A stretch of DNA of 45,380 nucleotides from Cochliopodium minus (Eukaryota > Discosea > Himatismenida > Cochliopodiidae): positions 1 through 45,380 of the forward strand of contig JAMYWO010000297.1 in the NCBI GenBank assembly GCA_024220525.1, read 5' to 3'. Shown here piece by piece: positions 14,401-23,891 of the stretch. Every line of letters begins with the position of its first letter. The first letter of the stretch is position 1. The notes beneath the pieces are model-generated. The model was not told the origin of the DNA and made no database searches. It saw nothing but the letters and a program-made list of their open reading frames with translations. A program made the translations under genes and the position numbers.

Positions 14401-14545
14401 TTTAAAAAATATATTCTGTAAAAAACCTTATAATGGGATTGATCATTTGATTCGCCAAAAATTGGATGGCATTTAATTTATCTGTTTTTGTATAATTTTG
14501 ATTGGTATCATTGGAGATGATATCTATTGCTTTGATCAAATCCAT
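5459..14545 (-). CDS. HTT: huntingtin orthologue (HEAT-repeat scaffold), complete, no polyQ tract
   Basis: A chain of about 20 exons gives roughly 2,500 residues (human: about 3,144), all alpha-helical HEAT-type sequence. The match to human huntingtin, recalled from memory, runs along the whole length. The N-terminal exons read IIRNTTEFPRFL and ADENLNKLIH (human VRNSPEFQKLL, ADECLNKVIK); exon 4 reads KFGELCKFIRPSKCRKYI (human RFAELAHLVRPQKCRPYL) and SHDNHNVVNGTIELLTNLLG. Then DPLVRGNVAYFIGC and LNDKSSVTSKLAVSG near 13,000-12,850, and MQSFEPLVVGIMQHYV near 11,150. The C-terminal exons read GLMITCMYT (near 6250), ISKILPKLLKNFFSADQI (near 6000) and LLWALTCIFVSAS (near 5700), the last matching human SLSCFFVSAS. 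The start is ATG 14545 (MDLIKAIDIISNDTNQ). It is an N17-like helix running straight into the first HEAT region, without glutamine or proline tracts. The stop is TAA at 5459-5461. Huntingtin scaffolds vesicle transport and autophagy in animals; its role in protists is not known to me. Exon edges are by eye. Confidence 0.92.
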
Positions 14546-14705
14546 TTGGAATTAGAAAATAAATGGAAAAAATCGTTTTCAAAAACAGCAATTTTTTTTT
14601 TATTTTATCTTGCATCGAATGCACAATGAAATATAAAGGATGAAAATGTTTATAGAATATGATCATTACAAAAAAGCTTTGTTAATTTCTGAAAATAAAA
14701 AAAAA
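14546..14705. promoter_or_regulatory. 160-bp divergent promoter region between huntingtin and GOST genes
   Basis: The two start codons (ATG 14545 on minus, ATG 14706 on plus) face away from each other across 160 bp of A+T-rich DNA. Both promoters must therefore lie within or overlap this space. Long T and A runs are present (for example near 14590 and 14700). No specific factor site is recognisable. Confidence 0.6.
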
Positions 14706-17700
14706 ATGAAATATTTCTTTGTGATATACTTCATTTTGACATTATCACATATGTCTTTCTCATTGATAAATAAACAAGATTATAATAAAGTAAAATATAA
14801 GGATAGATAAAATTTACCATCAAAAATATTAATTAATATCTTTATTTCCATCATTAAGGTTCCTCCTGGATCTTTGTTGTTTGATCTGGGGTAATTAAAT
14901 TTTAATTTTTATTGTATAACCCACTTAATAAGTTCAAAGAGCAATGTATAATAGGGAAGATGCTCCATCTGAAGGATATCCAGGCAATGGGAGGAGTGTC
15001 ATCACATTAAATTGTTAGTTTTTTTTTCATAAATTTGAATAAGATGGAATTAAAACGTATATACATTTAGATAATATAACTCAACAAGATAGATATAAAG
15101 GATCAGGACATATGGAATTCTTGATATTTCATTCAAGCGTAAATAAACATTTAAACATTAATTTAGCTTTTTTTAAATTTCGTAATTTCCTTTCAACAGG
15201 ATCTGGCCTATGTTGGAACACATACAAGATATGGAATCTATATGTGCTGCACGATGGAATTGTTGCGTGCAAAAATGTGCACGAAAGAACAATTGGGATA
15301 TCTGATGATGAAATATGAATTCCTCAAAAAAGTGAGAACAATTTGATTTATTATATTTGGATATATTAATCAACAATAGGCATATTATAGATTAGTTCAT
15401 TTTTATGAATTCAAAGACGGACTGCATCTCAACGACGTATAAAAAAAAAACCACTTTTTTTATTCTTTTAAATTCCAATCAATTTTTTTGTCAAAAAAAG
15501 ACTTTCGAAGTAAAAAAAACTGGAGTGCATTACACCATCATTTTGAATTGTGAGAATGGGTAAACAAAATAAATTCAAAATAACTTTTTTTTGAGTTAAA
15601 AACTATTTCGAAAAAAAAAAAAAATCTTTCTAGAAATGCAGGCGATGTAAAACTTTTGGGAGAAACAATGTAAAGAAAAAGTTTTTAATTAAAAATCAAT
15701 ATACTGAACTTTCTCAAATTTTTTTCATTTCATTAGATACATGAATCCATTTGGTAAAAAAAAAATAAAAAATTAAAAATCTAAAAAAATTTAATTTTTT
15801 TAAATAGGCTATTTATCAGCGGAACTTTACAATTTTTTTCCGCTCTATTTTATCACCACTTTGATTTTTGGATTTTTGTCTTTTCTATGGCTCATCTTCT
15901 GTTTCATCTACCGCACCGACCTTACTCTCATTCAGAAGTCCGTGTTCTTTGTGGCCTTTTTTGGGATGTTGGAGTCCATTCTCCTCGTCATGAACTACGA
16001 TCACCTGAACAAAACTGGTACCACTGATTATGGTGTATTAATTTTTGCTTCTTTGTTTGGTACATCAAGGTAAAGAAGAAATTATTTAATATTTTTTTTT
16101 AAAAAAAATTATTCAAATAAAAAAAATTTAACATTAAAAAAATTTGTAAAAATAAAATTTAACATAAAAAAAAAATTATTAATCTTTTTTTAACTTTTTT
16201 ATTAATTTTTAAAAAAATTAAATTAACATTTTATTTGCACATCATCTTTTTTGTTCATCAAATAATAATTTTATTTGATATGGATTTTTCTTTTATTTTG
16301 CATTTAATATTTGTTATTTCAAAAAATTTTAGGAGGACAATTCTAAGGCTCGTAATCCCTTTTTTTTTGTTGTATCAACAAATTTTTTTTTAATTTTTTT
16401 TGTGAAGGTCGTTATGTTGATATCAGCGGGTCACACAATTACAAGGATAGAGATCACGGAGAGGAAAACCAAAATGATTGTGTTCTTCTTGCTTCTCTCT
16501 TACTTCCTCTTCTCCTTCATCGACCAGTTCATCTCCGTGCTCAAAGATTCTTCGAGCCAATTCATGTCCAATGCTTTGTTTTTTCTCTTGGTCCCAAGTA
16601 AAGAAACTAAATAATTGCTTTTTTTTAAAAAAATTATTTTTATTTTCATTTTTTATTTTTTTTTTATTGATTTTAAATTTTTATTTCATTTTTTTTAAAA
16701 CTTATTAAAAAAAATTATTTTTTATTTTTGACATTTTTATTTTCTTTTTATTCTACCTCAAATTTTTTTTTTTTACATTTTATATTTTTAAATTTATTCC
16801 CCGATGGATATTTTGATCAATTCACTTTTTTACTTTTTTATTTTTAAAATTTATTCCCCGATAGATATTTTGATCAATTCACTTTTTTACTTTTGGACCT
16901 TCATGGAAATTTCCAAGACGTTGAACATGTTGAGAGAGGACCCAAATGAACAAAAGCTCAAATCATACTTCATATTCCTCTTCTGCCTCGTCTCCCTCAT
17001 TCTCTTTTCCGTCTTTGTGTTGGTTTCACAAATGTAAAAAAAAAAAAAAATTTAAATAAAAAACTTTCAATTAAAAAATAACAATAATGAAAAAAAAAAT
17101 AGGGTAATCATGTGGAGAAATTTTCTCGAAAATATGTGGAGAGGTTTGATAATTTTTTATTGATTTTTTTTTATTTTTATTAATTTTTTTTAAACTATTT
17201 TATTTTTATTTTATTATTTCAAGCCTATTGGATTTTTGATGGATTTTGGGAATTGTCCACCATTGTAATGATTAGTGTGATTGGGGTTTTGTGGAGACCA
17301 GGCAAAGACAATTTGAGGTGGCTCAGCAATGTTGGTAAATAAATTTAAAAAAACTTTCCTACTTTAAAAAAATCGAAAAAAAAACATTGTAGGCGGAGAA
17401 GAATCTGAAAGGTTCTTATTTTATTTATTTTATTTATCAAATTTATTTTATTTATCAAATTTATTTTATTTATTTTATTTATTTTATTTATCAAATTTAT
17501 CAAATTTATCAAATTTATCAAATTTATTTATTATTATTTTTTATTTTTCCAAGTGCTGAACTCGAAGACCAACAAATTGAAATGAATGAGTTGGAGGGTG
17601 GAGAAGAAGATTTAAGCATCAGAGACAATGACAACCAGTCATTCATTGAGAGCAACATCTCTGTTGACAGCCTCAAAGACGACAAATTTGTAGAGAATGA

Positions 17701-17743
17701 TATTTATTTGGAGAGTGAAGACAATAATGCTCAAAAAAATTAA
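14706..17743 (+). CDS. GOST-family seven-transmembrane protein (TMEM87/GPR107-like)
   Basis: Secretory-pathway seven-TM protein, about 460 residues in many short exons. Exon 1 (14706-14789) is a clean signal peptide (MKYFFVIYFILTLSHMSFS). Luminal exons follow: VPPGSLLFDLG, MYNREDAPSEGYP, KGSGHMEFLIFHSSDLAYVG, then a GOLD-like strand TFEVKKTGVHYTIILNC near 15505. The link NPFGYLSAELYNFFP (15735-15840) matches the NPYGYLPAELYP hallmark before TM1 in the GOST family. TM segments: about 15840-15910, FFVAFFGMLESILLVMNY, ASLFGTSRR plus VVMLISAGH, MIVFFLLLSYFLFSFIDQFI (16472-16530), INSLFYFWTFMEI, the FIFLFCLVSLILF segment, and WIFDGFWELSTIVMISVIGVLWRP (17230-17300). The GVLWRP end and an acidic cytosolic tail fit TMEM87/GOST proteins. 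Family members sit in the Golgi and endosomes; the ligand is unknown. A 57-bp-period tandem duplication lies at the acceptor of one exon (16791-16894). Confidence 0.85.
16791..16894 (+). repeat. direct tandem duplication (47-bp copies, 57-bp period) over a splice acceptor
   Basis: Bases 16791-16837 and 16848-16894 are the same 47-mer with a single difference: G at 16806 and A at 16863. The second copy contains the intron end GATAG followed by ATATTTTG, used as exon start for the INSLFYFWTF segment. In the first copy that AG is GG, so it cannot act as an acceptor. Confidence 0.85.
17410..17545 (+). repeat. A+T microsatellite in a GOST intron (TTTTATTTA and TTTATCAAA units)
   Basis: The intron is filled by repeated ttttattta and tttatcaaa units, with four consecutive copies of tttatcaaa near 17490-17525. 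It is simple-sequence expansion with no coding content. Confidence 0.85.
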
Positions 17744-18187
17744 TTAAATTTATTTTTTTTCCTTTGTAATTTTTTTTAGTTATAAAAAAAGAATTTTATT
17801 CATTCTAATTGAGTACCTCTCTTATCACCTTTCTGTTTTGTGTTGTTTAAATTGAAATTTATTTGATATGGTAACTCTATTGATGCTATCTAATACTATT
17901 GTCCTTTTGAAACATCAGTTTAAATCTAACTTGAATTGTGGATACTAGCAATAAAGGTTATCCTAGTAAATTATGATGTTAATTAATTATTCCTTTTAAA
18001 AAAATTCTGATCCAAATTAAAATAAATTCATGAGTGTTGGTTTTGATTGAATGAATTTAATAATCAAAACCAACATCAAATTGATTCAATTTTTTTTTTG
18101 TTGGGAAACATATAAAAAAAAAAAAATTAGTATTCTAAATTATTTATAAAATATAAATACACTTTTATAAAAAAATAAACAGCCATA
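17744..18187. other. intergenic between GOST and CCCH genes, contains a perfect inverted repeat
   Basis: 444 bp without a gene: 3' flank of the GOST gene and 5' flank of the zinc-finger gene. The only clear structure is the 14-bp-arm inverted repeat at 18035-18075, listed separately. Confidence 0.6.
18035..18075. repeat. perfect inverted repeat, 14-bp arms, 13-nt spacer
   Basis: Arms TGTTGGTTTTGATT (18035-18048) and AATCAAAACCAACA (18062-18075) are exact reverse complements. The repeat lies 112 bp before the ATG of the CCCH gene. It is markedly less A+T-biased than its surroundings. It could be a factor-binding palindrome, a hairpin in a 3' or 5' UTR, or a mobile-element relic. Confidence 0.85.
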
Positions 18188-18735
18188 ATGAGACAATATA
18201 ACAACTACAGAAATGATAATAGATTTCCAAAATCAGGAGAAGCATATAAAACAAGAATATGCAGATATTATGCAAAGGGATTTTGTAGAGAAGGTGATAG
18301 GTAAATGATAAATTACTCATTAAATATATGGTTGTTTATGGAAAATTATTATATTCACAACGATAATATTAATTAATATAATACAACTAGTGAATGATGA
18401 AAAATGTTATAAATTTAAATCAGTGATCCCCAAAATTTTTATACAAACATCATTTCTAAATTAATTATTTTCATCCAAATTTGACCAATATATTCTTAAT
18501 TTGTAGATGCCAATTTGCGCATGGACAAGATGAACAAAGAAAAACCCCAATAGATGTTCCATCAAACTATAAAAAGCCAGAAGTGGTTCAATTACCAGAA
18601 GATTCATTGTCATTAGAAGAAAGAAAGAAATTAGATGAAAAGGAAAGAGTAAGATTGGATAAACAAAAAGAATTCCTCAATAAATTTTTGGATGAAGTTA
18701 TCGATAATGATTCTAGGGTCTCTAAATCCAATTGA
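18188..18735 (+). CDS. small CCCH-type zinc-finger protein
   Basis: Two exons (18188-18300 and 18507-18735) joined by a 206-nt GTAAAT...TGTAG intron encode 113 residues and end in TGA. A single C-x7-C-x5-C-x3-H finger is split by the intron: CRYYAKGFCREGDR from exon 1 and CQFAH from exon 2. Proteins with this finger usually bind A/U-rich RNA. The rest is a charged tail (SLEERKKLDEKERVRLDKQK) likely to be helical. The start is the only upstream ATG in frame (MRQYNNYRNDNRF). The target and pathway cannot be read from the sequence; a role in RNA binding is inferred from the finger type. Confidence 0.85.
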
Positions 18736-18866
18736 AAATTCCTTTCTTTTCAAACGAGTGGAAAAATGCAAATCAAAAAACAATATATTCTTTTTACCCT
18801 TTTTTTTAAAAAATGTTTCATTTGTCATAAATAGTACAAATATTAAATTATTTTCCAAAAAAAGAC

Positions 18867-19952
18867 TCAAAATTTGTTTATATCTATCTCCTTTTGGGAT
18901 TTCCATTTGTTTTCAAAAACTAATTCAAAATATACAAGATACAATTTGGGATGCTTTTTAATTTCACGAACGAAGGATCTACAAAAATATGTGATGATAT
19001 TCTTTATGATTCCTTTGACCAAGAAGTGAGACTGTGGCAAGGAACTTTCTTTGCGATGTTTGGAAATCAAAAAGAGAGTCAAAATTAATCGATTGAGAGC
19101 AACAGAGTCACTCCAAAAACAGTGGAACTTCTCCTGCCATTCTACATTCCCCTCCGAAACAAGCTTTTTAATGTTACTGGTGTTGACCAGAGTCTTCCCT
19201 TCGATTTGGATCAAATGGCGGAGATATTCCGCCGCTTTGTGGTGATCAGCTTTGATATTATCGTTGATTCCAAACAAGTAGAGACCGAAGACATATCTCA
19301 GCGCTTGGATGTATCCCAACGAGGCTGATTTCTCATAGTAATTCAATCCCTTCAGCTCATCTTTCCTCTCATCGATGAATTCGTAGCAATAGATCCCCCC
19401 CAGATCATACATCGCAACCGCATTGCCCATCTCGGCTGCCCTATTGAAATATTCAAATGCCTTTTCAAAATCACGTCCCACACCTTCCCCACTCTTGTAA
19501 ATGAATCCTATGAACTCCAAACAAAACCCCAACAGAAATCTCTTGTTATTATTTATATTGAAGAGATCCATCCCTTCTTTTTTGTTATATTCAATGCAAT
19601 ATTCAAATGCCTTCTCTGTATCATGTTCATTGTAGAAGGCATTGCAGGCCATCGCTATCAGATTCCCTTTCGATGCATATTTTACTGATATCTTTTTGGA
19701 TTTCTCCATATCTATCACCATTCCAATCCCAAAAAAGGAATTGAACATTTTTTTCAATTCTTCATCTTCCTCCTCCAACGATATATTGATTTCTTCCCCA
19801 CATTCCATTTCATTATCGATTATTTTTTTCTGTTCTTCATTTTTATCTTTCTGTCCTTTTTCTTCATTTGCTTGTATTGATGAATCCAAATTATCTATTT
19901 TCTCTTTTTTTTGGGATTCAAGATTTTCATCTTCTTTCTTCCTCTTTCTCAT
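18867..19952 (-). CDS. Sel1-like repeat protein
   Basis: Uninterrupted 361-codon frame with no intron, unusual here. The N-terminal 90 residues are acidic and lysine-rich and probably disordered (MRKRKKEDENLESQKKEKID). From about residue 95 come Sel1-like helical pairs: ASKGNLIAMACNAFYNE, GFIYKSGEGVGRDFEKAFEY with FNRAAEMGNAVAMYDLGGIY, and then YYEKSASLGYIQALRYVFGL. The spacing fits the 36-44-residue Sel1 period. Such repeats form protein-binding solenoids, for example in ER-associated degradation adaptors and signalling scaffolds. There is no signal peptide or membrane segment, so a cytosolic or nuclear adaptor is more likely than a SEL1L-type ER protein. The C-terminal 130 residues are not recognised. 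It converges with the CCCH gene (131 bp between stops). Confidence 0.8.
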   Translation of the reverse strand: MRKRKKEDENLESQKKEKIDNLDSSIQANEEKGQKDKNEEQKKIIDNEMECGEEINISLEEEDEELKKMFNSFFGIGMVIDMEKSKKISVKYASKGNLIAMACNAFYNEHDTEKAFEYCIEYNKKEGMDLFNINNNKRFLLGFCLEFIGFIYKSGEGVGRDFEKAFEYFNRAAEMGNAVAMYDLGGIYCYEFIDERKDELKGLNYYEKSASLGYIQALRYVFGLYLFGINDNIKADHHKAAEYLRHLIQIEGKTLVNTSNIKKLVSEGNVEWQEKFHCFWSDSVALNRLILTLFLISKHRKESSLPQSHFLVKGIIKNIITYFCRSFVREIKKHPKLYLVYFELVFENKWKSQKEIDINKF

Positions 19953-21042
19953 TGCTTTCCTCCAATTTTTTTTTTATTTTAAAAATTTATCATTTAAAAA
20001 GAGAAAAAAAAAAAAAAAAATAAATTGAAAAAATTTAAATTTAAAGAAAATAGTTTTTTTAAAGAAAAAAAAATTTCTTTTTTTTATGTAAGTTTTTTTG
20101 TAACAAAAATAACTTATTCCCTTCACAAAAAAGTGGAATTTGCTTTCTTTTTTAAAATAAACCAAACATTCTTATCATTCCTTCATCTTCCTGATAACCA
20201 TCTTCCTCCTTTTCATTTTTTTTCAATTAAAAGTGTTTTACAGATCAGTTAAACGATTGTTCTCAAATCTAACACAAACTTGTCCAATTATTTATATTAT
20301 TTAATTTATCGAGTTTATCTTGTTTTTTTTTAAAAAAAATTTAATGTGTTGAGCATATAAATACTCGATCTAGCTGAGTGATAAAACTTCCATTCGCACC
20401 ATTTAGCACCCAAAATTTTATTAATAGACTTCAGGAAATGTCAAACTGTCTCAGAAAGTTGAGTCCTTCTAATGGAAAATAAAATAATGGTTTTGAAATC
20501 AACAAAATTTTGTTTTAGTCATTAGTTTGAATAGTTTTATTCATCAGTGATTATTTATTTTTTGTTGAAAAACTCTAAATTTCTCTCATTTTATACATTA
20601 TTTTTCGTCAACAAATTTGAATTTTCATCAAAGTTTAGTTTATCTTCTTCGTTGATTCTTTTAATAGCTTGTGATGAGACAATTATCCAAACAACCCAAC
20701 AAATGAAATTGCTTACTAAAATAATTTTGAGAATGAATAAAAAAACAGTAAAAAATGATTAAAAATTACCAGCTGTTATTAGATAACTGATTTAAAAAAA
20801 ATTTGAAATAATTTTAAAAGATTTGTTATTCGTTTACACCAATGTGTAACAACTTGATTCCCACCCTTTTTTATTTAAGATTGCTTTTATTTAAAACATT
20901 TAAAATGCTTTACCTACGCACTTAATTTTCATGTAAACAAGCGTCAAAGTAAAACATAAAATTGCTGTAGCACAATTCAGTATCCCAAAAACGCAACAAA
21001 AAAGAACCCTTATTGAAGATAATGTCTTGTATTTCTGTTAAC

Positions 21043-21073
<31 letters not shown>

Positions 21074-21290
21074 TTTCACTATTATTTTAATCAAAAATAT
21101 ACTGAAATTAGGCACGAAATAACAAAGAAATCTAATAACACCAAAATGGGCATCAAATAATAATAAGCAAAACAGCATATCAGACCAATAATAATATTCG
21201 AAAAGAAAAGAACTTGAAAAAATTTGACCATTTTTTTTTTTTTTAAATTTGAAAGAAATTTAATAAAAAAAATCTACCAAAGATTGGTAA
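19953..21290. other. 1.3-kb intergenic stretch, no gene seen
   Basis: Five-prime flank of the Sel1 gene and 3' flank of the CH-domain gene. It is A+T-rich with long T/A runs near 19970-20090 and 21040-21060. Short open frames have no family features and biased low-complexity content. I find no tRNA cloverleaf, snRNA or mobile element. A TATA-like gcatataaatac at about 20353 has no gene attached to it that I can identify. Confidence 0.55.
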
Positions 21291-23634
21291 TTAATAAGGG
21301 CTGTTGTTTGGAGGATATTGGGGATATTGGTTTGGAGGGTACTGATTTTGGATGGGAGGATATTGATTTTGAGGAATACCCAAGCCATAAGGGCTGTTGA
21401 CAGGAGGATATTGGTTCTGAATAGGAGGGTATTGATTTTGGATGGGAGGATATTGATTTTGAGGAATACCCAAGCCATAAGGGTTATAATCAATTGTTAC
21501 AGTGGTGTGAGGTCCATAAGGGTTGTTCATTTGATTTTGAGGCATACCCAAACCATAGTTAGGCATAGGTGGTTGTTGATTCATAGGCATTCCCAAGCCG
21601 TAATTAGGCATAGGTGGTTGTTGAGGAGGAGGCATTCCCAAACCGTAGTTAGGAACACTTCTTTGTTGTTGGAGAGCATTGTTTGCTTGTTCCTTCAACT
21701 GAAGACAATCGTGTTTGAGTTTGCCAAACTTTTCTTTGAGGAGATTCAAGTTCAACTGAGTGAATCTGTTAGTAGTCAACCCAACTTGAGCAGCTTGTTG
21801 GGAAATCTGATCCATGGTCTGAGAATGTTGATCACCAACAGAGAATTGAGTCTCGATCAGTTGGATTCCATTCAACTGTTCTTGTGGAGACTTGCTTCTC
21901 AAGTTTCCGAGAGCGTGAAAGTGTTGTTCGAGCCACAAATCAAAAGCTTTTGCCTTTTCTGCAAACTCCTTCTCGACAAACTCTCTGCGTTGCAACATCT
22001 CTTGTTGGTTGAGGTTTTGCTTTTGTTGTTCGAGCTCTTTGAGCATGCGGAGACGTTCATTCTCGAGCTTTTGCTTCTCCTCCTCCATTTGTCTTCTCAT
22101 CAACTCCATCTGTTGTTGTTGTTGCAACTGATTTTGTTGTTGTTGTTGTTCGTGGAGTAGTCTTTGTTTCTCGAGTTGTTCCTTTTCGCTCAACAACTGA
22201 TTTTGTTGCTGACTGAGATGGTTTTGTTGTTGAGAAAGTTGACTGTGTTGTTGTTGCAATTGATTTTGTTGTTGGTTGAGTTGATTTTGTTGCTGATTCA
22301 TTTGTTGTTCGTGAAGTTGTTTTTGTTGCATGAAATGTTGTTTCTCCTTTTCGAACTCTTGTTTTTGTCTAATCATACCCTCCTCCATCTCTTTCATTTG
22401 TCTTTGCAACTCTTCTTGTTGTTCTTGAACTCTGAGTCTCTCCTCCTCAGCGAGTCTCTGCATTCTCTCGTACTCTTCTTGAGCAATTCTAGCTTGTTCT
22501 TGTCTTCTAAGCAACTCTTCCTTTTGAAGACCAGTTTCTTGTGTCAATCTTTGAGCCTCTTGTTGTCTTTGCAAAGCTTCTTTTTGGAGTCTTTCAGTTT
22601 CTTGTTGTCTTCTTTGATTCTCTTCGTTTTGTTTTCTTTGTTCTTCCAACAACTTCTTTTGATGTTCCTCCATACGTCTTTTGTATTCCTCTTCCAATTC
22701 ATCTTTTCTTCTTTGCAAATCGATTTCGGGCTCTCCTAATGCGTTGAAATGATATGCAATTTCTGCGACATATGTCATGATGGATTTTTCATCAGGGATC
22801 GGATTTTGGAGGAGATCAGATACTTCCAATAATTTAGGAATGTGATAACGATCTTCTCCTATTTTAAATGCGAGCTGTAAATTTGCATCAGGTCTATTAG
22901 GATCCAATGCATTATAATTTACCACATTTGGATTTTGACTATATTTGAAGAAAAATAAATAATGCAATTTAGGAAATAAATAATGGTCCTCTTGAGATGC
23001 TAAATTTTAAATTTTTACCTGTGCATTAATGCACAAAATGCTAGGCCATCTTTCCAACTATGTGTAAAATCATTCACCTTAACATTTCCATATTTTGACA
23101 ATCTTTTTTGGCACCATTCCAAAAGCGCCTTTTTACCATTCTCGTCGGTTGTTGCATTTTTATTGAGGACAGATATTTGTGTTCTCAAGATCATCATCCA
23201 TATAAGACCACTTATCATATTTTGATCACCATCCACAATATCTTTATTATTAATTTTGTGCTAAATTAAAAATTATTATAATATTTTTTTAAATTTTTAC
23301 TTGCTGGTTTCAAGAAGGGAGATACTATTCCCACTTGATCCAATATATTTAATGCTTGAGTCACATTATCGAGGAAATGCACTTTCATTGTTGGATTTGT
23401 ATTAAATTTTGGAATACGAACCTTTGATCCAAATAAACAAGTGAACAAATGCATCAACACAACACCATTTTGGAGATCAGTATACAAATTGTTGATTTGG
23501 GGAGCTTTATCTCCCATATGTTTTTTGAGTATATAGTTTACCTTTTTTGAAATAGAAAAAAATAATTTATAGGATGATTATTTTGGAATATACAAAAAAA
23601 AACAAACCCATTTACGAAATACTGGTTCAGTCAT
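21291..23634 (-). CDS. actin-binding protein: CH1-CH2, Q-rich coiled coil, NPYGLG-repeat tail
   Basis: Likely actin cross-linker or scaffold of about 720 residues in four exons. The start is ATG 23634 (MTEPVFRKW), joined to VNYILKKHMGDKAPQINNLY. CH1 includes DLQNGVVLMHLFTCLFG and ends with the alpha-actinin/spectrin hallmark DIVDGDQNMISGLIWMMIL near 23230. CH2 runs from KKALLEWCQKRLSKYG through HSWKDGLAFCALMH, across an intron, to NALDPNRPDANLQLAF, IPKLLEVSDLL and DEKSIMTYVAEIAYHF. Residues about 180-500 are a charged and Q-rich coiled coil with QQNQLNQQQNQLQQQ-type runs. The tail repeats NYGLGMP and NPYGLGIPQNQYPPIQ, rich in Pro, Tyr, Asn and Gln. Spectrin repeats and EF-hands of true alpha-actinin are absent. 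CH domains then coiled coil recalls cortexillin, but the Q-rich tail does not. Stop TAA at 21291. Confidence 0.88.
21344..21483 (-). repeat. 90-bp-period duplication encoding the NPYGLGIPQNQYPP tail
   Basis: Bases 21344-21393 and 21434-21483 are identical 50-mers, with related sequence between them. In the protein this gives two copies of SPYGLGIPQNQYPPIQNQYPP (written on the minus strand, period 30 residues). The tail has grown by in-frame tandem duplication. Confidence 0.8.
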
Positions 23635-23891
23635 ATGAATAGAAGGCTAATTTTTTTTTATATTTATTTATTATTTTTTATCCTTCTTATAAAATTAAAA
23701 TTTAGAACTAATAATTTCTCTCTGAAAAAATTAGCAAGCTTGTTCATTATGATCATAATTCTTAAATTAATATAAAACAAGAAATTTGGTGATAAATTTT
23801 TTTTTTAATAAAACAACAAAGATAAAAAAGCAAGAATATATTATTATAAAATATATAAAATCCTTTTTTTTTTCCCCTACTATATTAGTAA

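Noticed and set aside
5459-14545. Other giant HEAT proteins (Mms19, HEATR, importin, DNA-PKcs) for the 9-kb gene
   Set aside because: Collinear matches at both ends and in the middle are specific to huntingtin.
16791-17530. CRISPR-like array in the GOST introns
   Set aside because: One tandem duplication plus A+T microsatellites, with no regular unique spacers; this is a eukaryotic intron.
20340-20480. Possible tRNA or small RNA around tctagctgagtgata
   Set aside because: A D-arm-like string is present, but there is no T-arm (GGTTCRANNCC) or acceptor stem pairing at the right distance.
20025-20762. Short frames in the 1.3-kb gap as genes
   Set aside because: Phe/Lys-rich frames made by T and A runs, without family motifs or splice-consistent extensions.
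21318-22739. Long leucine-rich open frames on the plus strand (280 and 191 codons)
   Set aside because: They are the antisense of the Q-rich coiled coil of the CH-domain gene; CAA/CAG-rich sense repeats read as Leu/Val on the other strand. The sense strand has recognisable CH domains and clean splice sites.
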